Shown here: positions 1 through 11,401 of the stretch, piece by piece | Position numbering within the stretch: the stretch's first letter is position 1 | How the letters are laid out: every line of letters starts with the position of its first letter | DNA from: Dicyema japonicum | Taxonomy: Eukaryota; Dicyemida; Rhombozoa; Dicyemidae | Assembly: GCA_011109175.1 (NCBI GenBank) | Contig: RDEW01000040.1 | Span: 248,001 to 312,000 of the forward strand | Direction: 5' to 3' | DNA length: 64,000 nt | Translations under genes and position numbers: made by a program | The notes under the pieces: generated by a model | Database searches by the model: none | Told to the model about the DNA's origin: nothing | What the model saw: only the letters and a program-made list of their open reading frames with translations

Positions 1-527
1 CCAATGCAATCTAAAAACATACAATTAACTACTTTGTGTCGTAAATCCTTGATCTTGGTTCTTCTCTGAGACAATATCTGTTGTCTGTAGTTTGCAGCTT
101 TTTCCAATTTTTCATCAAGTTTTTTGAGAAGAGATTGTCTATATATAAAATATATAATAAAACTCTTCAGTATCGTCCTCATCAACTGATGATGCCGTGG
201 AATCGAATGTACCTGGCTGAAATAATTCAATTTCCGCAGACAGTTTCATATCATGTTCATTATTGATTTTAAAGTTAACTCGCTCATGGACGCTAATTTA
301 GCTCCCAATTCATCCTCATAATCATATATTTCTCGCATGGTCTATCAATTACATGTTTCCTAACCTTTTCAATATTATCATTATTTTCCTTAGAGGATGA
401 ATCAAGAGTTTGTACAAAGTCTGTACTTTTAATTTCCGAAGGTTTTTGTACCGGTAAGTCATTTCTTTTGAAATAACTTCTTTTTGGGGGTTTGTGGGGA
501 AAATAAGGTCGACTAGCAACATTAAAC
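1..527 (-). CDS. Unrecognised acidic/coiled-coil protein, partial (runs off left edge)
   Basis: Read on the minus strand, three coding segments are joined by two introns of the local short type: 23 nt at 342..364 and 25 nt at 139..163, both GT-AG. The first exon is lysine/serine rich and ends in a DNIEK segment. The second contains the acidic stretch SSVDEDDTEE. The last is a lysine/glut-rich helix beginning QSLLKKLDEKLEKA, likely a coiled coil, and it continues past base 1. Between the first intron and the acidic stretch the frame shifts by one base near 278-285, which may be a sequence error, decay or an unrecognised splice. The 5' start is uncertain. I do not recognise the family. Confidence 0.5.
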
Positions 528-955
528 TAACACAAACTTAAAATGCCATGGAAGATAGTATATGGCAAAACAAGGGATCATATAACCTGAAATATTGTAA
601 CTTGATGGGGAAATTATACTATGCAGTGAATTGACAGCACTTTCAAGGCGAAATAAGATATCCTATTAGTTACAGTCGATAACATAACTTTGCAAAAGTT
701 GACATCTTTATTTTTGTGAGCATATTCTACCACTTGATCTAGCATTTTTTCAAATGTATGTTTGATGTTTTTATCAACATTATTAGTCATGGTTATACAA
801 CTATTGTTAGATATATTATTAATGTTTAAATTTTTTAAATGAAATTATTATTTTATTTTAATATTTTTTATGCACTATGGTTAATTAAGTGATTTCTTGC
901 AAAACTTGATAATTTTTTAATGTTTCCCTAAAAATACACTAACAATAATAAATGT
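528..955. other. AT-rich intergenic sequence
   Basis: I see no coding segment, RNA gene or repeat here; it is AT-rich spacer between the left-edge gene and retroelement debris. Confidence 0.5.
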
Positions 956-959
956 ATAT

Positions 960-1570
960 GCACCACACTGTGGAAGAGTGGCAAAAAACCCGACAGAACT
1001 GGATGAATTCTACTCAGCATTATCAAAGACGTATAATGAATATGAGTCGTCCTCACTAATATTCATTGCTTGCGATCTAATGCGAAAATTGGAACAAAAA
1101 AGAACTCAGAAGATACCTTCATGGAAGACACGGACGTGGGAATAGAAACTTTCCTGGGATCATACTCGGCCATTTCTGCACGGCAAACAAATTTTTCTTA
1201 TGCAACACAGTATTCTCACATCGTGTATGCCACATAACCACTTGGTGAATCTCTTGAATTCGGGTCTGTAGCAGCTGGGACATGATGGTGGAGGGAGTTT
1301 GCACATATTGACAACTGTCAATCGGAGAGAGGGTAGGCATATTCTCAGAGTTAGTTGTTCCAGTGTGTAGTCCGAAATATTTCTGGCCATTATATGCTTC
1401 CTGCTTAGCGTAATAAGGTATCTTTCCTTTCCATGATCTTTGTCTCGTCTGAAAACGGAGTATCCCGGAAAGTTAAGAGTTGGTCGCCGTGGGTTAAGTT
1501 TCGTCTTTTGGAAAAGAGCTATATCCACTGAGTGTTTTATGAGAAAGCGTTGTAGTTCGGCAATTTTTGT
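960..1570 (-). pseudogene. APE-type endonuclease fragment of a non-LTR retrotransposon
   Basis: The minus-strand frame ending at 1160 reads IALFQKTKLNPRRPTLNFPG followed by YSVFRRD, the N-terminal signature of LINE apurinic-like endonucleases (consensus 'ALLQETKL...PGY...R.DR'). It then decays, with frame changes and stops downstream. It is probably the 5' remnant of a family-A-like element. No RT lies directly behind it in phase, so it is a fragment rather than an intact copy. Confidence 0.6.
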
Positions 1571-1785
1571 TCGGATACCATTATTATTATAATAATTCGG
1601 ATACCATTGATGTTAGTTTGTAACATGACTTGCCTAAATGAACAAAAGACATATTTATTTAAGTTTTATTAAAATAATATTAAATAGTTAATTGTTTTCT
1701 TTGCTTCAATAATACTTGTTTTGTACTTTCTTACTGAATAAATTTTTTTTAAATGATACAAATTTTATTAAGGAAAGAAAAGAGA

Positions 1786-2075
1786 GTAAACGGTTATATA
1801 GCGGCTGCTTTGATTGCGTGGCTATTTCCTCTCAAGATGGAGAGCGAGATTCGCTTAATTAACCAGCAGGGCTCACGAGGGTCTCCTGTTCGTATAGCGA
1901 TCCGATTCCCTAGACAACTCAAGAATTCTAGCGTCGCAGGCGTAAGGGAACCAGACGTCTCAACGGCGAATGGAACAAACAAAAAAGAAATAAAAAAAAC
2001 TTTTGACCGTCTCGTCAGATACGTCTTCCCAGCCATTTTTGTAAAAACGACCGTGTCTTTTAAAGTCAATTTCTT
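1786..2075 (-). pseudogene. 3' fragment of family D retrotransposon (restriction-like endonuclease C-terminus)
   Basis: The minus-strand frame contains FVPFAVETSG ... CWLIKRISLSILRGNSHAI. This aligns with the C-terminus of the full-length family D element at 35.5-38.5 kb (PVVVETSG ... WLFQRISLAVVRSNSHSI). Only the last ~90 residues are present, as expected for a 5'-truncated LINE copy. Confidence 0.65.
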
Positions 2076-2419
2076 GTAATAATTGTATACTGAAATAATT
2101 GAGTTTCCAATAATTTTGTAAAATATATTAACTTGCGTCTGGTAAAATTACTTTTGAAAGATTCTATAGTACTAATATCAATGGATTGAAGTAAAAACCT
2201 AATATTTTAAAAAGACGATAATTTTATATATTCCAATTTCGACAGTACACAATAGCAGGGCAGTGGTCAATTAATAGTAAAATTTGTTTTTTCATTCTTT
2301 AGCTGAATGTCTATTGTTTTTGTTCTAGGGAAATGGCTGTCACATTCTAAATAAGTACTGTCAGAACAGATGGCATGAGAAATAAAATTCAGTCAGGGAG
2401 GGCAAAGTCGAAATTTGGA

Positions 2420-3660
2420 GATAAAATATTTTATTTTAAAACTCCAAGACCACCAAGAAAGAAAGAATTAACTCGCTAAATTAAGTGATCCCAGCTTCCA
2501 ACATCTCTCGAATTCTCTTCGAGTTCCGCCAGTGAACCAACAGTGTTTATGAAGTTTCGGAATTCTATCGGAGTGCACTTCTTTAGTGCCGATCTGAATT
2601 CCTCCGCATGAACCACCCTCTCTCTGAATGGGTTTCCTAGCTCCTTTCACATACGTAGTTACCCCTGGCCATTTCTCACCTTCGCCACCTCTGAAAAGTG
2701 ACTGGGGATGGATATGGTGTCTGATTGCATATGCAGCATGATCTTCCGTCTGAGAGTGTTCATGGCTCGACCCTCCTAAAGGGAAGGCATATTCAATCGT
2801 CGGCACAATAACTTGAAGATATAATTTGCTGATACAAGCAGTAGGAGGGAAGGGGCTCTTTATGATAGCTTTTAAGACGTTTCATTTTGAAGACCCTTGG
2901 TTAACACTTTTTCCGTGTGACTGGAGAACGTTATTATAGAGTCAAATGTCACTCCAAGGATCTTCTGAATTAGCATATAAGAATGGGAATGTTTCCGAGA
3001 GATATCTCATGTCCACCTTTAAATCTTCTGTCTGTAGTAAATAGGATGAACTGATACTCGGATGCAGACACAGACAGCAAATTCATGGATAGCTAGTCAC
3101 ACACATGGTTGAGGTGCGACTGAACCACCGTTACAGCCCAGGAAAGAGATTTCCTTGTAGCGATAATCAGGTTGTCCGCGTAAGATAAAAACATAGTTTC
3201 ATGATCTCTGATGATAGTATAGAAATAAGTTAAATAATAGAGGAGACAGAGGAGAGCCTTGTGGGGCCTCATTCGGGAGTAGTCTTGATATTGAAGTAAT
3301 TTTTCCAATCCTGACTCTTCCAGTCGGCAATCTATGAAATGTTCCAGCCAGAGCATGATGTTCGGATGTAAATTTGAATTAAAAATACTTTTTGTTATAT
3401 CTATGGATACCAGAACCGTCCGTAAGTGCGTGTTGAAGCCGTCTGATCCAAATACGTCGTTGTAGAACGGCCTGCTCTGAAGCCATGTTGAAAATCAGGA
3501 AATTATAGAACTGGGGAAATTAACATTAGTACAAGCTTCTCCACACTTTTGACAAGACGGAAGTTATGGAGACAGGGCGGTAAGAGGATGGAATGTCTTG
3601 ATTTTCCAGGCTTGAAAATTGGTGCAATCAGTGAATTCTTCCACGACCCCGCTCTGGGGC
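2420..3660 (-). mobile_element. Family A non-LTR retrotransposon, degenerate RT and 3' end
   Basis: On the minus strand, scattered frames give FQHGFRAGRSTTT (near 3490), the catalytic box as SYADNLIIAT (near 3190, with N replacing the second Asp) and a C-terminus ending EAGIT followed by a stop near 2485. Many stops and frameshifts interrupt it. The 3' end shows the family hairpin: GTGATC on one side and GACCAC on the other, pairing with a G-U wobble on the RNA sense strand. This is a dead copy. Confidence 0.7.
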
Positions 3661-3669
3661 ACTAAGTGC

Positions 3670-3945
3670 ATTAAAATCCGGGGTAAAAATAATTGCTTAA
3701 TATCAAAATTAATAATGAATAAACAAGTTTTTATTAAAAATAATCCGTTATTTTTTTCCTACAATCTTTGTATTTTTAATATCTTAAGATAAAATCTTAC
3801 GAAACTCGTTATAAAACGTTTTATGTCTGTCTCTTCTTCTTGAATCACGCTGTGGACAATATTTTCGATGTGATTTTCGTCAAATTGAAATGAGCATTGT
3901 CGTGTTTTTCTATTCTATGTTCATTTATTTTCCGCCAACAATTTT
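3670..3945. other. AT-rich spacer before transposase relic
   Basis: No gene is visible. The flanks of the transposase relic were inspected for terminal inverted repeats and none was convincing. Confidence 0.4.
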
Positions 3946-3948
3946 CAA

Positions 3949-4635
3949 TCACATCTGAAGAAATACTTGTCCACTTAAATTCCAACAACCGTTATTACAT
4001 GTCTCAGATTTAGCTTTGGAAAAATAAGTTCTTCGTCTTCGGACACAAGAGTGAAAGGATATCAAATTGTTAAAATATCTTGATTTAGATTCCTTTATTA
4101 TTTCCATGTCTAATAGCTTACAAGTGACGTTAGTATTCTTTGGCAGAAATAATAGTTTAACATTCGAATGAGAAAAATTTTTATGACATGTTGCATTGTC
4201 TAGCATTAACAATATTTTTTTATTTTGACAAATCACTTTTTCGTTCAGCTTGCACAGCCACATATTAAAAATGTCTGAAGTCATCCAAGAATTTTTTGAT
4301 GCTGCATGCATCACTCCATGGTCCTCAGTATTGAAATTTTTAAACATCGAGGAGATTTTATACTTTCCTATTAGCAAAGGTTTGAACCTCGATAACATGA
4401 TACGCGCCTGAGGTCCTAGGTGTTTGAGGTGAATAGCACAGACACCGTGGCTCGGGTGGGTCTTAGAAATCTGATAGTTTTTTCCACATCGTAGGGATGG
4501 ACCACATCGTTTGACATGCGGAGAGCGAGAAAAATTCTTGTGGTTGATCGACACATTATATTTCATAAGATTATTCGCAAGTTTCCATGCAGTTTCCGAA
4601 ACAATTGGGGGTAACGGCTTCCACTCCGCCGCCAT
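3949..4635 (-). pseudogene. pogo/Tigger-type DDE transposase relic
   Basis: A 228-codon open frame carries the DDE_1 signature of pogo/Tigger transposases: PLLIGKYKISSMFKNFN, then a tryptophan-initiated WMTSDIFNMWL, then the second catalytic Asp in LLMLDNATCH, then FLPKNTNVTCKLLDMEII (family consensus 'FLPPNTTS..QPLDQGVI'). The N-terminal helix-turn-helix and first catalytic Asp are not recognisable, and the C-terminus is truncated, so it is probably inactive. It is the same superfamily as the element entering at the right edge (63.4 kb). Confidence 0.75.
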
Positions 4636-4891
4636 CTTCTTTTATAAGACTGTTGATACTTCTCAGTGTCCAGAAGTTTTCACATGAATTTTTATGGCAT
4701 AGTCGACCAACAAGCCGTCTCCACTTGTGTCTGTGGTTAGCACTGATTAGTTGAGAAATTCTATAATTTAGAGTGGAGATAAAATTGCTTTTAAAATGAA
4801 AAATTAAATTATTTTTTAATAAATCAAATAATTTTTTAATATTTAAATTTATACAAACAAACTTTTATCGTGTTCCTAAGTTTCAAAAATA

Positions 4892-6129
4892 ATGGAATAT
4901 GGGGAAATTGACTCCATCAAAATGTTTGTGGGACAAATCCCACGGAATATGAATGAGGACGAGATTAGAAGCCACCTTCAATGTTATGGAGACATAACCG
5001 AATTAGTTCTTATCAAAGAACGCAAAACTGGGGAAAGCAAAGGCTGCTGTTTTGTCACATACGCCAAACAAGAGTCAGCTTCCGCTGCCCAGGGAGCCCT
5101 CCACAACAAGCACATATTTCCGGGAGTTGTTGAATTCTCATTCTTTCAGATGAAACATCCCGTGCAAATGAAGGTGGCCGATAGTGAAGTCAGGAGCGGT
5201 TACTTTGCCCAAATAATATGCAGATGAACGAAAACTGTTTGTTGGAATGCTTCCCAAGCGATTCACCGACAACGACCTCAAGGAAATGTTCAGTCCCTAT
5301 GGAGGTATTGAAGACTCTGTGATTTTGAACGATTCTGATGGAAATTCAAAAGGTAGGTTGGATGCTTAATTTGTGCTTTTGCTGTGTCTTTACTGTTTTA
5401 TGTCAGGCTGTGGTTTTGTCACGTTCGATTCCAAAAAGAGTGCAGCGAGTGCTATGCAGGCTCTTCACCTGTCAAAACAATTCAACGTTTATTTTGAGGA
5501 GTTATTCCACACAGGGCTGCAGTGGTCACGTGGTCGTGAAAGTGGCCGACAATTCCAGGCAGAGGGAAATTAGGAAGGGATCCAGAATCGATCAACTTGA
5601 CATGAGTAGCATCAAATTTTTGAATCACCAATATTTCATGGTACTACTCATTCTGACCACGTGTAGCAACAACAGCTTGCTAACCGATCCATACCTACTC
5701 AGAAAAACACGACTCCTAGCTATGACTATCCCTTCCTATGGGATGGGAAACAAACCGTATACTCCCAATTATAATGCGTCATATTTTCAACCCAGTTTTG
5801 ATGAATTTTTAGCTTAGATGATCGACTTTGTAACTATGGTCCCGATGGATCAAATCTGTTTATTTATTACCTCCCCCAGGAGTGTTCTGATAAGAACCTG
5901 GTAGATATGTTCTCTTTATACGGACGAGTTCTCTCCGCAAAGGTGTTTCGGGACAAGGATACGAAAAAGAGTCGGTGTTTTGGTAATGATTTAACTCATG
6001 CCAGGGTTTGTGAGCTACGATAACTCAAATTCTGCTTCTGTGGCCATTCAGAGAATGAACGGATACCAAGTTGGGAATAAAAGACTTAAGGTACAGTTGA
6101 AGAAAGCTAAACAAAACTCTCCATATTGA
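4892..6129 (+). CDS. CELF: CELF (CUGBP/Elav-like) RNA-binding protein, three RRMs
   Basis: CELF proteins bind U/G-rich RNA and control splicing, translation and decay. Exons are 4892-5183, 5224-5352, 5407-5486, 5515-5794, 5818-5982 and 6005-6129, with GT-AG introns of 40, 54, 28, 23 and 22 nt. The spliced CDS is 1071 nt (356 aa). RRM1 starts at [11 protein letters not shown] with RNP1 [11 protein letters not shown]2 has [11 protein letters not shown] and [12 protein letters not shown]3 has [10 protein letters not shown] and SRCFGFVSYDN. The [12 protein letters not shown] linker and the C-terminal end after RRM3 are typical of CELF. The inter-RRM2/RRM3 linker is much shorter than in vertebrate CELF1/2. 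Start chosen at the ATG directly before RRM1. Confidence 0.93.
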
Positions 6130-6159
6130 TTAATATTGCTTTTAAATAGTCTAAACTAT

Positions 6160-6560
6160 CTCTTTTACTTTCCGCTGGATAGTTGGCATTATCCAGGAGT
6201 CGGAGAATGTAACCTAATTTTTTCTGGATACAGCGTTTTCAGAAAAGATCGACTTGGACGTGGGGGTGGGTTACCTGCCATCATTAAAAAAGGTTTGACC
6301 TACTAAGATGTGAGCACAAAAAATAAACAACACGAATTTTGAAATATTATAATATGTAAAGATCTCAAAAACAAAAACTCCCGATGGATGACAACTCAAT
6401 CGGCCGGTAAGAGGGGTAATCCAATTGATGAATCTTTCGAAATGGTGATCCTAGATAACCATAAAATCCACACGAGGACTCCAGTCCAGGAAATGATGAC
6501 CCAGCCTATCCAGTTCTTCCTCAATAATTTAACGGAACGTCTCCTAAGTACTTCTTAGGA
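6160..6560 (+). pseudogene. LINE APE-endonuclease fragment
   Basis: The plus frame reads GYSVFRKDRLGRGGGLPAI, matching the GYSVFRRD segment at 1.5 kb and the LINE endonuclease consensus. It then breaks into stops. It lies immediately 3' of CELF, in the same orientation. Confidence 0.55.
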
Positions 6561-7860
6561 ACCAAGTAAGCTTCAAGAAACTTAAGAAGGTGACTGCCCC
6601 AAATTCAAGCTATTAAACTTAAATTTTTAAATTTCGTGAAAACTAAACATATGAAGGTGAGTTTAATCTCAGGATTTTGGAGTAGAGCGCAGACTTCCTA
6701 CATATCGCTCAAATATTAATTAAACTATGTTGCTAATAACTAAGTAAACCATGTAGCAACATTTTGAGGTAGAAAGGAGACTCATCAAATGGTTTACTGA
6801 CATTGATTTTGATGGAGGATCTGGAATCGGCTTTGCAAGACACATTAGGAAAATCCGTATGCTGATGATATTAATTTCGCCTAAAATGATAAGGTGGGAC
6901 TTCAACAACTACTTGAGGTAACACCAGGTAAACTGACCACGTTTTTTCTATCTATGAACATTTCAAAACCGAAACCTTTGAAGTTAAACTCATTCGAACA
7001 GATGAAATGACCGAGGAATTTGGTTTCCTCTTAAGATTTCAAATACACCACGAAAAGTAATATAGCCAAGCTAATTGTTGGAATACATCCTGTTTGTCTC
7101 TCTTCGAGGATTTTCTAATCACGGAAGCATGATAGAATCTGTTTTGTCACATTTAGAGAACAGAGCCAAATATGGTGGTAAATGTAGCTATGGATAACTA
7201 TGGGAAAATTCATTAGAGGTATGCGTTTAACGCTATCGGAAAATAGGATATGAGGCCAGTGAAAACTCACTAAGTAATCGTGAAAACCTCGGTGATCTGA
7301 GGAGTTACAATAGACTCTTCAAAAGTCAATTTTAAGCAACGACTTTTGTTTGACTTGCCAGACTAACCTAGCGAAACATAAAATATTTAACGGCAATATT
7401 CTAGATAGAAGATGGTTATATTGTTAGTAAAGAACATTAAACTCAACCCTCATAAGTTTAGTTTTCATGAAATTTAAAATTTTCATTGCAAGAATGTAAT
7501 ATAAATTCATAATCATTACTTATGTTCATTTTGAGTTAATGTTGGTGAGAGTGAGACACTTTCCCGAACCCCTCGCCATTTTCTCTGTTGAACTTTACAA
7601 ATCGAATTTGATTAATCTCAGGTTTAATATTGATCTCGATAGCTAATGTGAGAGGCAACAACGTGTCGATTATTTAAAACCACTCCTGCATGTGAATATC
7701 TAAGGTTAGGCTTGTGGTGTTTTTTCTATCAACTTTCATCCTTAGATTAATCAAGGTTATCTCCTGTTTTCATTTTTAGCATAATCTTAATCCAGGAAGA
7801 GAGGAAACGTACGTTAATTAATATAAATTTAAAATATTTATTTTTTTATAAAAATTAAAA
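6561..7860. other. Gene-free, probably decayed retroelement sequence
   Basis: No host exon or clear domain is visible. The short frames here are shadows. The sequence is less AT-rich than true spacers in the window, consistent with old transposon DNA, but I cannot assign it. Confidence 0.3.
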
Positions 7861-7867
7861 TATTGAA

Positions 7868-10052
7868 TCATTGTTTCATACAAAGACATTCATCCCCCAA
7901 TCGAGTCCAACAGTGAAAACAAAATGCCCCAAAACAGTCATTTTCACAAATCATGTAATTCTCCATCAATTTCTCCCCACAATACGAACAATTAGATTCC
8001 TTGTAATTGGCCTTGATGTTTTTATCCAAGTAATTAAAAAAGCTGACAAAATTTTCATCCTCTATTTTTTGTTTTCGTATTTGAAAAATTTTCGAATGAC
8101 GTCGATGAAGCCAATAACGAGAATTTGAAATCGAATTCCAAAGAAACTCAATCCGTTTAACTTCTCGTGCTGGAAAAAAGTAACTAAACTCACTTAAAGG
8201 GATTACCTGCAAATAAGTCTTCGGAATCTCAGAAAATATGATTCAAAAAAGCACGAGACTACAATAAAGAAAAAGTAGATATATATTTGCTGTATTATGA
8301 TATTTGAGGTCATGTAAGGGTTCGGAATGCATTGGGTATTCTCGAAAACGAATGATTCACTTTCGAGGATTTTTAACATCTAAAAATGACATGCACATTT
8401 TACCGATAGAAATTTTCCAATGTACCTTCTGAGGCCCTCGTGGGGAATTGTAACATTTCTTGGTCCCACATTGGCCGTTGTGGTCATTTTTATTCCACCG
8501 ACAAAAATATCCCGGAATTCCATGATTAGGAAGTACAGTAAAAAATCGAATAAAATGACAACTGAAACTGGAATTATCCATAAAAATAGAATTTTCAAGA
8601 GATTTGTGAATAACGTCTTCTTCTCTTCCTTGGTCATACTTTGAGTTTCAAAGTCAATGTAGTCGGACATTTCAAAGCTTTTCAAAGGCAGAACATGACT
8701 CCCCCTTTCCTAGAAGGTTGGTTACAAAACAAAACATGTTTGAATTTTATGGCGTCGTATTTTTTGAATTTTCTTGTAATGTAATTGTTATCGAATTGTA
8801 AGTTAGTCATGTACTGATTGAAGTACGTGGCTGCTTCCTTGTACATGAGGACAAAAATGAATGACATGATGACTTGGATGAAGCTCAAAAAAGCATTCAT
8901 GTAATTTTTCATTATTTTGAAGACCTGCCTTATTCGGATTATAAGTTCAATCCACGTGAGTTTCACTAACGGTTCCTCAGTTCTGCTCACAGTTATCTAA
9001 ACTGAGAAAATTAAGGTAAACTTTAACAACTTTCGGAAATTTGAATTTGTTTTTGAGTTCCTCGTCGTCTTCAGCAAAGTTTGTCTCATTGAATAATTTT
9101 TTGTCGAATGATTTTGGGGTGGCACACAATCTTTCCGCATTTTGCATGCAAATGTCGAAATCTGAGATTCCAATTCCGTCGAATAGATGAGCATATTCAC
9201 TGTTTACTATATTCGACATCTTCTTCACACACAGATCTTCGGCTTTTCTATTTGTCATGTTACAAGTCCGACCTTTGGATTTCGAGACAGATCTTTTCTG
9301 TTTTTGACATTAGATTTGACAATATTTTGACTGGTTTGGAAAAATCAGTTTTTTTCTTTTTCTTTGCCTTCAATTCACTCTAAAATGAATACTTTACTTT
9401 ACTTTTGTTCGCAAATACATTACGTCTTTAAAACCAAAGAGATCAAGAGATCCTTCTTCCTCCTCTCTTTGCATGCTGGTTGTTGTTTTATGGAAACGAG
9501 CCAACATCTTCAATGTGGACTCGGCCTTCTTCTTACTGGCATGCTTCATTGCTTCAACCTAAGAAAATTAATTTTTTGAAAAACGATGCATGAGGTGGCT
9601 GAAGTGATCTCTTTTACGTTATTGTGCATAGTTTCAACAGAACCAGTCAATAGGAGGGTCAGAATGAAACTGAAGACCAAAAGTCGACCTTGGTGTCCAC
9701 TAATTTTGGCCAGGGACAACATAAAAACGCATCTCGCTCTGATACTGAACCCAAATCCGATCACAGAGAGGAGTCCAATCACGGTGGTGATTATGAAATT
9801 AAAAAACTACAAGGTTATGATAACGCAACAACCGTTAGTCCCTTTACGTTGGAAATTACAAAATTATGAACGCAGATTGTGTAAATCACCCCCGATATCA
9901 TTCCTAGTATACACTTGAGTCCCCAAACGTTCGAGGATGTAAACATTAGCAGCTTTAAAATTTCCAAGATACTTTGGGTAACTCGAAATGAGCTGATCCA
10001 TTCTTTGAATTTTTTTGCGTGTGATAATGTTTTCATTGAAAATTAAATTCAT
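7868..10052 (-). CDS. DCST: DC-STAMP domain protein (DCST1/DCST2/sneaky/SPE-42 type) with C-terminal RING-like finger
   Basis: Multi-pass membrane protein of the family needed in animals for sperm-egg membrane events. Ten exons are joined by introns of 31, 41, 26, 23, 25, 25, 26, 24 and 23 nt (9914-9944, 9807-9847, 9559-9584, 9380-9402, 9248-9272, 8997-9021, 8710-8735, 8380-8403, 8184-8206), giving 1941 nt (646 aa). Visible features: TM1 CILGMISGVIYTI; FGFSIRARCVFMLSLAKISG; cysteine-rich loop; YFNQYMTNLQFDNNYI; HVLPLKSFEMSDYID; TM FLWIIPVSVVILFDFLLYF; RLICSYFPAREVKR-like motif; and a C-terminal cysteine array (CSYC ... CFGAFCFHC ... CLC) typical of DCST RING-like ends. Start taken at the first ATG before TM1. 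Assignment between DCST1 and DCST2 is not possible. Confidence 0.9.
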
Positions 10053-10439
10053 AAAGACATTTATATTAATTTTGCGATATTTATCGTCAAATTCGTCATT
10101 TTTTGAAAATTGCTTTATTAGGAATTATTTAAAAATCACGGTAATTCGTTTTTATTAATTGTCGTTAGATCTCTAATTATAGACATCAAGTCCTCCAAAC
10201 TAATGTTCTTTCCATTCTCGGGAACACATAGAGTTTAGACTGTGTACCTTCCAGCATTGGTGAGCTTGCTGTCATGAATCTCAATAGATGTCGTCAAAAC
10301 ATCCAGTTTTGGATAATTTAATTCTTGAAAAATAAAAAGTGGAATGGTGAATAGAACTTATGGAGCATTGTTATGGGCATCCTAATTACCAGACACCTTG
10401 ACATTTACCATTAAAAATGCCGAATTATTAATTTATCTT
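10053..10439. other. Short intergenic region between DCST and a dispersed repeat
   Basis: AT-rich and likely contains the DCST promoter. No exon or motif could be supported. Confidence 0.3.
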
Positions 10440-11110
10440 AGTTCCTTTGAAAATTAAATTTCGGCCATGTGGTGATATGTGGCTAATTGGTTGAAGAATT
10501 TCTGTTTGTTTTGTCTTTTCCTCCTTTTCCCTTTCCTACTAAAGTGACGTCATGTGATCCATCTGTCTCAGGTGGAGCCCAGTGCCAGGCTGGCACGAAA
10601 ATGGATCATTTGCTCTCTTCCAATGAAGGGGTTTCCATAACTGCAAGGAATGGATGTCTTTTACCTTTTATGCTGGTTCTGGGTGGACTTGTGTGACGTT
10701 GAAGGACTATGTCTCTGTAACAGTGGGAACTGGATGCACTTAAAGGAAACTGGTTGCTAGCAGATAAGTAACAACCAATAGTGGAGACCCACAGAGATCT
10801 CATCTGGGTCAGTAAATGAGCACATTAATGAAACCGATCGTCTGATTCTGTCCATAAAGTCCTGTAAAGTTATATGGTGACTGCAGTGGAGGCGCGGCAA
10901 GTGGACACGAACTACCTGAAGTAGAAAAGCTTCACCTTCATCAATGTTAGGCGGTAGACGTTCCAGAAGATTGTTGTACCAAGGGTTTTGAAATAGATAG
11001 TAGAAAAGCAAACGTGGATCGCTTTGAAGCGCGACTAGGTGATCACAGTCTCCAGAATAGTCAGACGATAATAGGTATGATTCTCCTTTTGTTAGTAAAA
11101 AGTTCATGTG
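10440..11110 (+). repeat. Dispersed non-coding repeat 'R', long copy
   Basis: Shares several blocks, in order, with copies at 17.0, 18.4, 27.4, 29.8 and 47.95 kb: GGCTAATTGGTTGAAG near the start, a TGTGATCCATCTGTCTC block, an AACTGG...GGCTA block near 10745, and a GTAG...CGTTCCAGAAG block near 10960. Long frames on either strand are not conserved between copies, so I treat it as non-coding. Confidence 0.65.
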
Positions 11111-11401
11111 TCAACTGCTAGCAAAAAAACTGTATACATTTGTAGCGAACAGAAATAGTTTGATCGATAGTTTCTACGGACGTTAGTTAGTTAAGTAAAT
11201 CCGGCCTCACTGATATGTAGAAGACTACGCGACAAAGCAGAAAATCAAATTAAAAGTTAGCTTCTTCCATTTTTGCAGCTCTTTTCCATGTCCCGTAGTT
11301 TTTCAGAGTCCTCCTGTCCTTGAGGCGTTTCCCTATTTGTAAGATTAATTAATTAAATGTAAATATTTAAATCAATAAAATAAATAAAATTGAAATAACA
11401 A
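11111..11401. promoter_or_regulatory. Upstream region of the DPP8/9 gene
   Basis: About 290 bp containing the end of repeat R and then a strongly AT-rich stretch (11340-11400) directly before the ATG. The promoter presumably lies here, but no specific element is recognisable. Confidence 0.3.

Noticed and set aside
10757-11107. 116-codon minus-strand ORF
   Set aside because: It lies inside repeat R and the frame is not kept in the 27.4- and 29.8-kb copies.
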